Of a stretch of 64,000 nucleotides of DNA, positions 11,361 to 25,200 are shown one piece after another. This DNA comes from Scylla paramamosain. Lineage: Eukaryota > Arthropoda > Malacostraca > Decapoda > Portunidae. Position numbers and translations under genes: made by a program. Location: assembly GCF_035594125.1 (NCBI RefSeq), contig NW_026973727.1, forward strand, positions 145,001-209,000, read 5' to 3'. Under the pieces are notes generated by a model. That model did no database searches and was not told the DNA's origin. It saw only the letters and a list, made by a program, of their open reading frames with translations. Positions within the stretch are counted from its first letter, which is position 1. The number at the start of each line of letters is the position of its first letter.

Positions 11361-11617
11361 CTCACCTGAGGAAGAGAGGTGGGTATTGGAGGAACACACT
11401 ACCTCTGTTAATGGTTCAGCTGATGACAAAGTGCAGGAGGACATGATTCAAGGCAGTAAAGGGGCAGAGAACAGTGTTATTTTACCAAAAGGAGTTACAG
11501 GAGTGAGAGATGACTCAAGGCAGTAAAGAGACAGAGTAGTGTTTGCCTTAAGAGGAAGCATTGGAGGAAGAGACAACATAAGATCACAAAGGAACAAAGA
11601 GCAGAGGTTCACTTTAC

Positions 11618-11778
11618 CAAGAGAGAGAGGCACAGTTGCTGCATGATCCATCCTGGAATCTATTGACGGCCTTCTCAAGACTCTGCACCAGCTTCTTGTA
11701 GGGAATCACCTCCCCACCAATTGCTCCCTCCTCCTCCTCACCATTCAGGCTTGTAGTGTGAGCGCTGGCCACTTCAGC
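11618..11778 (-). CDS. PKHD1L1: Fibrocystin-L-like protein, exon (acidic linker)
   Basis: Bounded by the acceptor TTACTTAG at 11779-11780 and the donor GTAAAG just below 11618; 161 nt, entering in phase 0. It encodes AEVASAHTTSLNGEEEEGA, then IPYKKLVQSLEKAVNRFQDG. The acidic stretch followed by a short amphipathic helix does not identify a family alone. I assign it by position and phase between two better-matching exons. Confidence 0.5.
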
Positions 11779-12474
11779 CTAAGTAAATTTAAGTTGTATT
11801 CTTAAACATTTTGTTCTCTTTAGTAATTATTTTCAGATATAATGAATAGTAAGAATCTCATAGGCAACTTTCCCATTCATTTGGCAGTCCTTGTTAAACT
11901 ACCACTATCTATCTATCTATATACCAGGCTGGCAATCTCACACAGGATGGCCCACACAAAGCACCACACACTCCTGCACACATCACTCACACTCTTAGCT
12001 CCATTGGCTCTTAGTGTAATGGGACAGTCTTGTGGACCACCCTGCTACATCCCAAGAGCTTAGGCACACCACAGCTGTCCACATACTTCCACAGCAAAGC
12101 CTCACAGCATAAACTGGTTTGATCCTGCCCTTTCATGGTGAAATCATTCCCTATCACAAGTGTCATAAAAATTACCTTGAAAACTCAGATAAATTCCATT
12201 AGATCTCCAATTAGTTGAAACTCCCAAACATTTGAGAATAAGTCTTGCATGTTGAGCTCCTACTAGTAAGGGAGACCAGGCAGCCCAGACAGCCACACCA
12301 AACACAGCCACACCCAACATAGCCACAAACAACATGGTCACACATAACACAGACCAACACTGCCATGCACAACACACAGATCCAACAAAGCCAGACTCAA
12401 CACAGCCACACTGAACACAGCTGCACCCACCACAGTCAGACTCAACACAGACCAGACCCAACATGCATCCTCAC
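11779..12474. other. Intron with dispersed repeat and short tandem repeats
   Basis: Contains the second copy of the dispersed repeat (11905-12060) and a low-order minisatellite of CAACACAGCCACAC-like units (about 12290-12470). No coding signal seen. Confidence 0.55.
11905..12060 (+). repeat. Dispersed repeat, copy 2
   Basis: Matches 6170-6310 in order and orientation (CTATATACCAGGC, ACACATCACTCACACTCTTAG, CTTGTGGACC). It starts with (CTAT)n. The family is unknown. Confidence 0.45.
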
Positions 12475-12732
12475 TGTGCCCACCTCCAGCCTTCCCTGCT
12501 GTCTCTTGGAGAGCTCCTGCATAACACTGATGACCCTGATGTTGTCTGGGGATACCTCAAACAGGCTGGCCAGATTCAACACCACGTTCTGCTCATAAAA
12601 CTCATCTTCCTTCACCATGAGGCCACTGGTGAGGGTGATCATGGGTGTGGTCTTGATGTCAAGGATGTGGCCTTCGCACAGCACCACATGGACCAACTTA
12701 GCACTGCGCTGGAAGAAGCTGGTCCCCATTGC
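12475..12732 (-). CDS. PKHD1L1: Fibrocystin-L-like protein, exon (carboxy-terminal conserved domain, second part)
   Basis: Acceptor CCCTGCAG before GCAATGGGG (12732). The donor is either GTGAGG after 12475 or GTGGGC after 12484; both keep phase 0. It encodes AMGTSFFQRSAKLVHVVLCE, then LDIKTTPMITL and EDEFYEQNVVLNLASLFEVS, and PDNIRVISVMQE. The order of a Phe-rich start, a LDI(K/R)T(T/S)P motif, an N(V/L)xxNLA motif and a (N/K)IRVxxV motif is what I recall for the carboxy-terminal region of fibrocystin-L. This is the strongest of the exons for the assignment. Fibrocystin-L is a very large single-pass surface protein. Confidence 0.65.
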
Positions 12733-13315
12733 CTGCAGGGGAGGGTCTGGGTGAGCTGGAGAGGTGGCGACAGAGACAGGCATGGCATAATAGTGTTTCC
12801 CTTGCCTAAAACTATCAGGGAGAGCTATGACAAAACTGACAGGGAGAGACATGACAAGACTGACAGGGAGGCCTGACAAAACTGACATGGAGACATGACA
12901 AGACTGAGAGGGAGGCATGACAAAACTGACAGGGAGGCACAACAAAACTGACATGGGGACATGACAAAATTGAGAAAGGCATAACAAAACTGACAGTGAG
13001 AGGCATGACAAAACTAAACAGATAGGGAGGCATGACAAAACTGACAGGGAGAGGCAAGGCTGAGTGGTTGTTCTGTTACCAGCAGGAAGAGACAAGGCAG
13101 AGCAGTTGGTCCTTTGCCCCAAACTGACTGGGCAAAGTACAGAGCTCCAGTGCCTCAAACAACACAAAACACACAGCCATTCCTTATATTCCCTACACAA
13201 CACAACACACAGTCATTCCTTACATTCCCAACATAATGCAACACAACACACAACCATCCCTTACATTCCAAACACAACACGACACAACACAACACAGCAC
13301 ACAGCCATCCCTTAC
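12733..13315. other. Intron with minisatellites
   Basis: About 12826-13056 is a tandem repeat of roughly 20-30 bp units built on ACAAAACTGACAGGGAG. About 13140-13310 has units built on ACACAACACA followed by CCATTCCTTACATTCC. ORFs through here are artefacts of the repeats. Confidence 0.7.
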
Positions 13316-13513
13316 ATTGTCCAACATGGGAAGGAAAGCCTGAGGATGGGTGGGGTTCTCAGGCAACAGCTTGTAGCCGGCTGCAGAGGTGTTGAGGTTG
13401 GCTGGGGGAACAAAGACACCATCCACATAGGTGTCATAACGCTGAGGCTTTGGGAAGATGAGCAGGACAACGGCCTCAGAGGATGGACTGTGTGGCAGGT
13501 GCAGACGCAGCAC
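13316..13513 (-). CDS. PKHD1L1: Fibrocystin-L-like protein, exon (carboxy-terminal conserved domain, first part)
   Basis: Acceptor ATCTTCAG before GTGCTGCGT (13513) and donor GTAAGG after GACAAT (13316). It encodes VLRLHLPHSPSSEAVVLLIF, then FPKPQRYDTYVDGVFVPPAN and LLPENPTHPQAFLPMLDN. The (Y/F)PxPQRxDxYVDGVxVxP pattern is characteristic of fibrocystin-L and fibrocystin carboxy regions as I recall them. It joins in frame to the exon at 12732. Confidence 0.65.
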
Positions 13514-13845
13514 CTGAAGATGTGATGTGAGTGGAGGGTCAGTGTGGTGAGGTCAGGTTAGAGATGCAGCTCCTGAAATAATAATTGATTGGGTTAAGTT
13601 AGATTAGGTTGGCTTAGTGTTGGGTGAGATTGTGCTAGGTTGTGAGGTTAGGCTGGGTTAAATGATGTTAGGTTATGCGTCAAAAAGATTGGTGTAAATT
13701 GCCTGCTGTTTATCTTCAATTACAATTATTATTATACCACTGAAAATTACTACAACTACTATTACCATAGCTACAATCACTGTCTACTGTTACTACTACC
13801 ACCATTACAACCACTACAACACCATTACAAGCACCACAGCAGTAC

Positions 13846-13994
13846 CTGAAGGGGCATGCTGGTCATGGCCATCTCATATGTCATCCCTGATGCCACAACG
13901 GAGAAGAAGGTTGAGATTTGCTCCTGATACATGTAGCCAGCACACCAGCCTCTGTCCATCTGTCCATTGAGGAGGTCCACGTACCCACTAGGGC
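13846..13994 (-). CDS. PKHD1L1: Fibrocystin-L-like protein, exon (GYVDLLNG...GWCAGY)
   Basis: Acceptor in a (CTC)n-rich pyrimidine tract (CCTCCAG before GCCCTAGTGG at 13994) and donor GTACTG after CTTCAG (13846). It encodes GYVDLLNGQMDRGWCAGYMY and ends in EMAMTSMPLQ, which joins in frame to VLRLHL of the next exon. A 'NGxxDHGWCAGY' motif is a hallmark I recall from fibrocystin-L. The polypyrimidine tract is also a GGA microsatellite (13995-14031). Confidence 0.65.
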
Positions 13995-14031
13995 CTGGAG
14001 GAGGAGGAGGAGGAGGAGGAGGAGGAGGAGA
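13995..14031. repeat. (GGA)n microsatellite forming an intron polypyrimidine tract
   Basis: About twelve GGA units. On the minus strand these are the TCC pyrimidine tract of the acceptor before 13994. Confidence 0.9.
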
Positions 14032-14116
14032 AGGCATTAGTAACACTCACAAAAAATCCCATGTGGAATTGACAATCTGGTAAATAGATTTATAAGGACA
14101 AGATAAAAAAAAAAAG

Positions 14117-14270
14117 TGGCTTGTGTTGGCAATGAGGGTGATGGGGGAGAGGCGCCGCACCTCAGTGTCTGTGTCCATGCTCTCAATGATCATGAGGCGG
14201 TGATGCAGTGAGAGGCACTTCCATGCCTGCCATGATGGAACCACAACAAAGGAAGCATCATGGACAATGC
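14117..14270 (-). CDS. PKHD1L1: Fibrocystin-L-like protein, exon (SWQAWKC...RRLSP)
   Basis: Acceptor CCCACAG before GCATTGTCC (14270). It encodes VHDASFVVVPSWQAWKCLSL, then HHRLMIIESMDTDTEVRRLS and PITLIANT. The 'IESMDxDTExRRLSP' motif is typical of fibrocystin-L in my memory. The end is unclear: no good GT follows SPITL, and a run of 11 T at 14105-14115 may have disturbed the site. The given end is approximate. Confidence 0.6.
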
Positions 14271-14358
14271 CTGTGGGATGAGACAAAAGGAGAGTACAGG
14301 GAGTGGTAAGGGATCTCAAACAACAACAGGTCTTTAATTTTTTAACTGCCTGATTTGG

Positions 14359-14363
<5 letters not shown>

Positions 14364-14434
<71 letters not shown>
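14364..14434. repeat. (TG)n microsatellite
   Basis: About 35 TG units, followed after 35 bp by (CA)n at 14470-14520, making a potential TG/CA hairpin. Confidence 0.95.
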
Positions 14435-14435
<1 letters not shown>

Positions 14436-14468
14436 ACAAGTGTGTGTTGCAGAGCTGTGTGTATATCT

Positions 14469-14469
<1 letters not shown>

Positions 14470-14520
<51 letters not shown>
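14470..14520. repeat. (AC)n microsatellite at the 5' junction of a family B copy
   Basis: About 25 AC units immediately before the 5'-truncated family B element at 14521. Confidence 0.95.
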
Positions 14521-14522
<2 letters not shown>

Positions 14523-16195
14523 GTTTGCAATGTAGGTACAAGCAGAAGAGGTAATTAGTGGGTCTTGGAGGTTGTCTGGAGATGAAGAATATAAAAATGT
14601 ATGGATAAACAGGGATATGGATGAGATTGAAAGGTTGAAGCAAAAGGAGCTGATAAATGAGGCTAAACAAAAAGACAAACAACAAAAAGAGAAGTTTTTC
14701 TGAAGAGTAAGAGACATGAGAATAAAGAAATGGTACATCAAACAGTATGTTATACTAATGTAAATGGATTAATGTCAACAAAGATGGAATTAAATGAGTT
14801 ATTAAACAGAACTGCACCGGATGTTGCTGTATTATGTGAGACAAAATGGAAAAATGAATGGGGAACTCCTGACACTGGTAAATATGATTTATGGATGAAA
14901 AACAGAAGTGACAAGGGAGGAGGGGGGAGTGATCATTCTGATTAAAAAGTGTGTTGAAGTGGAGAGGGTAATAAAAAGTGAAGACAAGTCTGAAATTCTA
15001 CAAGTGATGATTAGAAGTGGAAAAGAAAGGATAATGAATTATGTAGGAGTGTATGTGCCACCTGTGACCAATGCTTGGCAAAAAGAAGAACACGAAGAGA
15101 CGTTGGTAGATGTGTTAAAAGGTCTTGAAAAGATAGTGATGGAAAGTAGTGATATAGTTATTGTTGGTGATTTTAATTGTAAGGAGATAAAGTGGGAAAC
15201 ACTGACAACTAATAGAAGTGAGACCTCATGGAGTAATAGACTGTTAACCTGAACAGTGGAAAACTTGATGACTCAGTGGGTAGACTGTGATATAAGATTT
15301 AGTGGAAGAGATAAACCATCAAGACTTGATTTAGTGTTTACCAAGGACATGGAAATTATTGAAACAATACACTATGATAGCCCTCTAGGTAAAAGTGACC
15401 ACATGTTGATGGAATTTAATTTGAAAAATGAAAATGTAATCACTGATGAAAATTATAAGGTAAGAAGATTTAAATATAGTAAAGATGATTTTGAAAAATT
15501 AAGAAAGTAGTTTGTTGCCATGGGCTGGAAAGACTTTGAAGATGTAGATGTTCCAGAAAATGAGATGAATTTATAAGGAAATATAATTCTGCTGTGGAGA
15601 AATTTGTACCTAAAGGAGGAGTGAGATGTAGAAAGGGTAAAGAATGGTTCAATACATAATGCAAAGAAACTACAAATTGTAAATCAAATGGTTGGAATAG
15701 ATGGAAGAAGAGGAAAACTGAGAGCAGATGGGAGGAATATATTGATGCTAGAAACAAGTACATTGAGATAATAAGAATGGAGAGAAGAAACTATAAAAGA
15801 GATATAAAAGATAAGTGTATAAATGAAACCAAACAGGACATGGTGGAGGTTATGAACAATAGTTTCAGATTGTTATTTACTGTGGAAGGGGAGTTTGATG
15901 CTGGAAGGGATAAGTTGGTGAGATATATACTGAGTGCAGTCCCAGTCAGTTATGAGGAAATACTTAAAATGATGGAAGAACTTGAAGTAATTAAAGCATC
16001 TGATCCAGATGGAGTACCAAACAAGATATTGAAGGAATGTACAGAACAACTGCCTGATAAAATTCAGTCTAGTGGTGACATCACTATCACAGGGAAGAGA
16101 ACCAAAAGACTGGAAAAGAACAAATATTACACCAACATACAAAAGAGGAAATAAGGAAAATACACTAAAATATAGACCAGTGTCCTTGAATAGTG
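14521..16195 (+). mobile_element. Family B non-LTR retrotransposon, left piece (end of ORF1, endonuclease, RT start)
   Basis: Starts in the last part of ORF1 (14570-14730: EEYKNVWINRDMDEIERLKQ, then a stop, RVRDMRIKKWY). ORF2 follows from 14730: YTNVNGLMSTKMELNELL, LCETKWKNE (15-residue spacing as in endonucleases), VIVGDFNCKEIKWE (15158-15200) and GKSDHMLMEF (15390-15417). The RT then begins (SDPDGVPNKILKECTEQL) and reaches the NYRPVSL-type box (KYRPVSLNS), where the family A element at 16196-19507 interrupts it. Frameshifts occur near 14930, 15250 and 15500. The other piece is at 19508-20792. Confidence 0.85.
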
Positions 16196-19100
16196 TTTTT
16201 TTTTTTTTATGTAGGAGGGACACTGGCCAAGGGCAACGAAAATCCAATAAAAAAAAAAAAAGCCCACCGAGATGCCAGTCCCAGAAAAGTAAAAAAAATT
16301 GAAGGATAAGTGTCTTGAAACCTCCCTCTTGAAGGAATTCAATTCATAGGAAGGTGGAAATACAGAAGCAGACAGGGAGTTCCAGAGTTTACCAAAGAAA
16401 GGGATCAATAATTGAGTATACTGGTTAACTCTTGCATTAGAGAGGTGGACAGAATAGGGGTGAGAGAAAGAAGAGTCTTGTGCAGCAAGGCTATGGGAGG
16501 AGGGGAGGCATGCAGTTAGCAAGATCATAAAAGCAGTTAGCATGAAAATAGCGGTAGAAGACAGCTAGAGATGCAACATTGCGGCGATGAGAAAGGCTGA
16601 AGACAGTCAGTTAGAGGAGAGGAGTTGATGAGACGAAAACTTTTTTATTCCACCCTGTCTAGAAGAGCGGCATGAGTGGAACCTCCCCAGACATGTGAAG
16701 CATTCTCCATACATGGACGGATAAGGCCCTTGTACAGAGTTAGCAGCTGGGGGGATGAGAAAAACTGGCAGAGACATCTCAGAACACCTAACTTCATAGA
16801 AGCTGTTTTAGCTAGAGATGAGATGTGAAGTTTCCAGTTCAGATTATAAGTAAAGGACAGACCAAGGATGTTCAGTGTAGAAGAGGGGGACAGTTGAGTG
16901 TCACTGAAGAAGAGGGGATAGTTGTCTGGAAGACTGTGTCGAGTTGATAGATGGAGGAATTGAGTTATTGAGGCATTGAACAATACCAAGTTTGCTCTGC
17001 CCCAATCAGAAATTTTAGAAAGATCAGAAGTCAGGCGTTCTGTGGCTTCCCTGCATGAAATGTTTACCTCCTGAAGGGTTGGACGTCTATAAAAAGACAT
17101 GGAAAAGTGCAGGGTGGTATCATCAGCGTAGGAGTGGATAGGGTAGGAAATTTGATTTACAAGGTCATTGATGAATAATAAAAAGAGAGTGGGTGACAGG
17201 ACAGAACCCTGAGGAACACCACTGTTAATAGATTTAGGAGAAGAACAGTGACCGTCTACCACAGCAGCAATAGAACGGTCAGAAAGGAAACTTGAGAGAA
17301 AGATAGAAGCCATAGGGGGGTAATTTGGAAATCAAGACTTTGTGCCAGACTCTATCAGGAGCTTTTGATATGTCCAAGGCAACAACAAAAGTTTCACCAA
17401 AATCTCTAAAAGAGGATGACCAAGACTCAGTAAGGAAAGCCAGAGGATCACCAGTAGAGCGGCTTTGACGGAACCCATACTGGCAATCAGATAGAAGTTT
17501 GTGAAGTGACAGATGTTTAAGTATCTTCCTGTTGAGGATAGATTAAAAAACTTTAGATAGGCAGGAAATTAAAGCAATAGGACAGTAGTTTGAGGGATTA
17601 GAACAGTCGCCCTTTTTAGGAACAGGCTGAATGTAGGCAAACTTTCAGCAAGAAGGAAAAGTAGATGTTGACAGACAGTGCTGAAAGAGTTTGACTAGGC
17701 AAGGTGCAAGCGCGGAGGCACAGTTTCGGAGAACAATAGGAGGGACCCCATCAGGTCCATAAGCCTTTCAAGGGTTTAGGCCAGCAAGGGCATGGAAAAC
17801 ATCATTGTGAAGAATTTTAATAGGTAGCATGAAGTAGTTAGAGGGTGGAGGAGAGGGAGGAACAAGCCCAGAATCGTTCAAGGTAGAGTTTTTAGCAAAG
17901 GTTTGAGCAAAGAGTTCAGCTTTAGAAATAGATGTGATGGTAGTGGTGCTATCTGGTTGAAATAAAGGAGGGAAAGAAGAAGAAGAAGCAAAGTTATTGA
18001 AGATATTTTTGGCTAGATGCCAGGAGATATTTTTGGCTAGATGTCAGAGAGTCATGAGGGTAGTTAGATCTTGAAAAATTTTGACACTTTCTATTAATGA
18101 AGGAGTTTTTGACTAGATGGAGAACAGATTTGGCATGGTTCCGGACAGAAATATAAAGTGCATGAGATTCTGGTGATGGAAGGCTAAGTACCTTTTGTGG
18201 GCCACCTCTCTATCATGTATAGCACGAGAACAAGCTGTGTTCAACCAAGGTTTGGAAGGTTTAGTCCGAGAAAAAGAGAGAGGAATGAATGTATGCCTCC
18301 ATGCCAGACACTATCACCTCTGTTATGCATTCAGCGCACAAAGACGGGTCTCTGACACAGAAGCAGTAGTCATTCCAAGGAAAATCAGCAAAATACCTCC
18401 TCAGGTCCCCCCAACTAGCAGAGGCAAAATGCCAGAGGCACCTTTGCTTAGGGGGATGCTGAGGAGGGATTGGAGTGATAGGACAAGATACAGATATGAG
18501 ACTGTGATCGGAGGAGCTCAATGGAATAGAGAGGGTGACAGCATAAACAGAAGGATTAGAGGTCAGGAAGAAGTCAAGAATGTTGGGCATATCTCCAAGA
18601 CGGTCAGAAATACAAGTAGGGTGTTGCACCAATTGCTCTAGGTCGTAGAGCATAGCAAAGTTGAAGGCTAATTCACCAGGATGGTCAGTGAAGGGAGAGG
18701 AAAGCCAAAGCTGGTGGTGAACACTGAAGTCTCCAAGAATGGAGATCTCTGCAAAAAGGGAAGAGTGTCAGAATGTGCTCCACTTTGGAAGTTAAGTAGT
18801 CAAAGAATTTCTTATAATCAGAGGAGTTAGGTGAGAGATATACAGCACAGATAAATTTAGTTTGAGAGTGACTCTGTAGTCGTAGCCAGATAGTGGAAAA
18901 CTCGGAAGATTCAAGAGCATGGACATGAGAGCAGGTTAAATTGTTGCGCACATAAATGCAACATCCAGCTTTGGATTGAAAATGAGGATAGAGAAAGTAG
19001 GAGGGAACAGAAAAAGGGCTACTGTCAGTTGCCTCAGGCACCTGAGTATCAGTGAGGAAAAGAAGATGATGTTTAGAAGAGGAGAGGTGGTGTTCTACAG

Positions 19101-19507
19101 ACTGAAAATTAGATCTTAGATCACAAATGTTGCAGAAGTAAATGAAGAAAAAATTGAGGGGGTGTCAAGATACTTAGGGGCGTCATCAGCAGAGCAGTCC
19201 AACCAGGGGACATTTGTGGTCCCCTCCCCAGATGAGGACTCCAAAGCTGGTGTAGGAGTTGCCATGAATTTTGAAATTTTGAGTGAAGGTTGTGTGTGTT
19301 ATTAGGTGCTTGTAGTTTTGTGTGGAGGAAGAGAGTTGTCTTTATAGGGCAGGCTGTGACTGCCCCCTTGTGTTGTGAGACACAAAAGGAAAAGTTCAGT
19401 GAGATCACAGGTAGGTTTAATGATAAGTTCACAGTACCCCCTGATCCAGTGCTTTAGACCTCACTGGGAGTAATTATTGTTTTAGCAGGTGTCTACTGCC
19501 TCCTCCT
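16196..19507 (-). mobile_element. Family A non-LTR retrotransposon, full-length copy inserted in family B
   Basis: On the minus strand it has the family 5' end (19507), a broken ORF and a poly(A) tail (the T run at 16196-16208). Family B sequence is interrupted exactly at its two ends. Open pieces are 18685-19041 (endonuclease amino part), 18261-18653 (SSDHSL motif) and 16645-17313 (RT with GVPQGS and an intact SYADD box, and LGLSFTYNL). The segment about 18000-18050 carries a local duplication (TATTTTTGGCTAGATG twice). Frameshifts make it inactive. Confidence 0.88.
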
Positions 19508-20789
19508 GAAGGAAAATTATGTGAAAGAACAATAAAGGAAAGATGGATGGAACACCTGGAAAAAGATGAAGTTTTAGTAAATTGTCAATTTGGATTTAAA
19601 AGGGGAAGATCATGCTCCATAAACTTACTGTCCTTTCATTCAAGGATAGTTAATATTGTGCAGGAGAGAGATGGATGGGTGGATGGTGTCTACTTAGACT
19701 TGAAGAAAGCAAAGTACATCCCAAAGATTGCTAAGGAAGATTAAAAAATTATGGAAAATTTGGAGGAAGACAGCTGGAGTGAATGGAGGATTATCTGGAT
19801 GATAGAGAGATGAGAACTGTAATACAAGAACAGAATTCATCTTGGCTAAAAGTAACTAGTGGTGTCCCACAGGGGTCAGTTTTAGGACCAATAAAGTTTG
19901 TAATATATGTGAACGACATAAATGAAGAAACAGATAGTTATATGAACTTATTTGCAGATGATGCTAAACTGATGAGAAGGATAGATAATGTAAATGACTG
20001 TATGGTACTGCAAGATGATGTAAATAAGATAAATAGATGGAGTAAATCTTGGCAAATGGAATTCCATTTCAGTAAATGCAAAGTAATGGAGTTTGGTAAG
20101 AGTAAGAAAAGAATACAATATTATTATGATATGGATGGTGTGAAGTTAAAGAAGTCAAAAGAGGAAGTAGATTTGGGAGTAACAGTTACTGAAAATTTGA
20201 CACATTGATAAAATTACTGGAGACAGTGAAATTGTTAAAAAGAATAAGAATGGCACTCATAATTGGAAGAAAAAAATGATAAAAAGTTGTTGATTTCCAT
20301 GATAAGACTAAGATTGGAATATGCAGCAGTGGTGTGGTCTCATCATACAAAGAGGAATATTATAAAATTAGAAAAAGCATAAAGAGCAGTCACTAAGATG
20401 GTTTCAGAGTTGAGTAAATTGACCTATGAAGAGAGATTAAGAATGTTGGAAATTCCTACCCTTGAAAATAGGAGAGAGAGAGGAGATTTAATAAACATCT
20501 ATAGAATGATAAATGGTATGGAAAATGTGAAGAAGAAGGTTTTTATAAATTTAGACACAGAGAGTACAAGGGGTCACAGCAAGAAGTTGAAGAAAGTTAA
20601 CTGTAGAAGAGACATTAAGAAGTATAGTTTTCCTCACTGAAATGAGAACAAATGGAATGAACTCAGTGAAGACGTTGTCAATGCCGAAACTGTCAGTGCT
20701 TTTAAAACCAAACTGATAGATATAGAGACGCTGTACTATGAGATTACTCCCCTCCCGTACACCACAACTAGATACACACAACTAGGTAA

Positions 20790-20792
<3 letters not shown>
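19508..20792 (+). mobile_element. Family B non-LTR retrotransposon, right piece (RT to 3' end)
   Basis: Continues the copy interrupted at 16195: GKLCERTIKERWMEHLEKD, QFGFKRGRSCSINLLSF and YLDLKKA, then a frameshift. An open piece at 19783-20208 follows with [31 protein letters not shown] and a carboxy-terminal domain. The 3' end has ACTAGATAC and ACAACTAGGTAAATA, leading into (AC)n at 20793 and then (GA)n. The RT active site FADD is intact in this piece, but the frame is broken. Confidence 0.85.
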
Positions 20793-22017
<1,225 letters not shown>

Positions 22018-22190
22018 CTGCGCTGATGTTGCTTGGTCAACTTCACATAAGGGTCATTTAGCTGTCTCGTCAACCAGTCCTGTGAGCTTTTACTTTTTCC
22101 TCTCAGATTTTTAGGCACAGTCTTGTAAGCAGCACATGATGTACAAGAGTAACAGCTGCCCTGTACAGTGGCAGTGTGTCTTGAAGCCAT
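22018..22190 (-). CDS. MRM2: MRM2-like mitochondrial rRNA 2'-O-methyltransferase, first coding exon
   Basis: The ATG at 22190 opens MASRHTATVQG..., a basic, Ser/Thr-rich amino terminus suited to a mitochondrial presequence. It is followed by KNLRGKSKSSQDWLTRQLND and PYVKLTKQHQR, and the exon ends AG at a GTGAGT donor. In FtsJ-type MRM2 proteins the motif SxxWLTRQxxDPYVxxAK is followed by RSAFKL. Here the split codon AG can restore that Ser, so the exon border is in the expected place. MRM2 methylates a uridine in the large mitochondrial rRNA. No downstream exon carrying the SAM-binding CGAAPG motif is visible in the window. The exon may belong to a gene broken by insertion, a misjoined contig or a retained fragment. 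An in-frame Met also exists at 22262. Confidence 0.65.
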
Positions 22191-22261
22191 CACTCCCACT
22201 ACCCTGTTGTGTTCTTGTTCTTGTTGGGGATTTGAGGGGCTGTGCAGGCTGTGGTGCCACA

Positions 22262-24487
<2,226 letters not shown>

Positions 24488-24745
24488 ATGGCAACCAGCA
24501 AAGAAGTGACGGTTTGTTGGGCTACTCCTTTATCATTTTTTGATAAGGAAATCCTCATTAACATGGTAAAAGAGCATATTAATGTAATAAATAACAAGAG
24601 CACAAAGTTTTATACAGTAAACAAGAAGGCAATGGAGTGGCTAAGAAGTTTTGTGACGAGTGGGCATCACAAGACTCACCAGCACATGAGGAAAATGTGA
24701 AAAAACATCAGAAATGGATGTGAAACATTGTTTGACATTGTTTAT
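24488..24745 (+). pseudogene. Myb/SANT-like DNA-binding domain ORF (Harbinger-associated type), frameshifted
   Basis: The ATG at 24488 has a good context (CACCATGGC). It opens MATSKEVTVCWATPLSF, then FFDKEILINMVKEHINVINN and KSTKFYTVNKKAMEW. The pattern F..xEILI.LV.EHI.VIE.K.TD..T..KK..EW is the amino half of the Myb/SANT-like domain found beside PIF/Harbinger transposases and in related host proteins. After EW the reading shifts by one: the next frame gives KFCDEWASQDSPAHEENVKK and HQKWM, matching the second half. The original frame ends at the stop at 24698-24700. It is a single-domain fragment, probably a decayed transposon gene. Confidence 0.5.
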
Positions 24746-24787
24746 GATGTTATATAATGCATGGTAATATGAACTGGGTGACATTGA

Positions 24788-24791
<4 letters not shown>

Positions 24792-24840
<49 letters not shown>
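24792..24840. repeat. (TG)n microsatellite at a family B 3' end
   Basis: On the minus strand, (AC)n follows ACAACTAGGTAAATA. Confidence 0.95.
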
Positions 24841-24842
<2 letters not shown>

Positions 24843-25020
24843 TTACCTAGTTGTATTGTACAGGGCACGAGCCAAAGTTCATTTCGTCCTGTCTCCATAA
24901 CCATGCTTATTCAGTTTCTCTTTAAACATGTGTACACCGTTTGCCAAAACCACTTCTTTCTTCGAATCATTCCAGATTTCAAGAGTTCGATACGGGAAAC
25001 TATTTCTTGATGTAGCTCAA
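24841..25020 (-). mobile_element. Family B 3'-end fragment
   Basis: Matches the last about 180 bp of the family B copy at 25200 and following, including the CCTGTACAAT and ACTAGGTAAAT end. With its left flank it forms the first unit of a tandem duplication (24730-25044, then 25045-25360). Confidence 0.8.
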
Positions 25021-25107
25021 ACATCCACTCTATTTTATTCTCAAACAGATGAGAAACACTGTTTATGAAGTTGTATAATGTATGACGTGAATAGGGTGAT
25101 GTTGGTA

Positions 25108-25110
<3 letters not shown>

Positions 25111-25199
<89 letters not shown>
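25111..25199. repeat. (TG)n microsatellite at a family B 3' end
   Basis: About 44 TG units next to the 3' end of the minus-strand family B copy. Confidence 0.95.

Positions 25200-25200
<1 letters not shown>

Noticed and set aside
12442..13203. 253-residue minus-strand ORF as one protein
   Set aside because: Only its last part (12475-12732) has family motifs; the rest is minisatellite, with an acceptor site at the border.
14047..14741. ORFs of Cys-Val and Thr-His repeats, 135-212 residues
   Set aside because: They join a real fibrocystin-L-like exon to (TG)n/(AC)n sequence; only the exon at 14117-14270 is supported.
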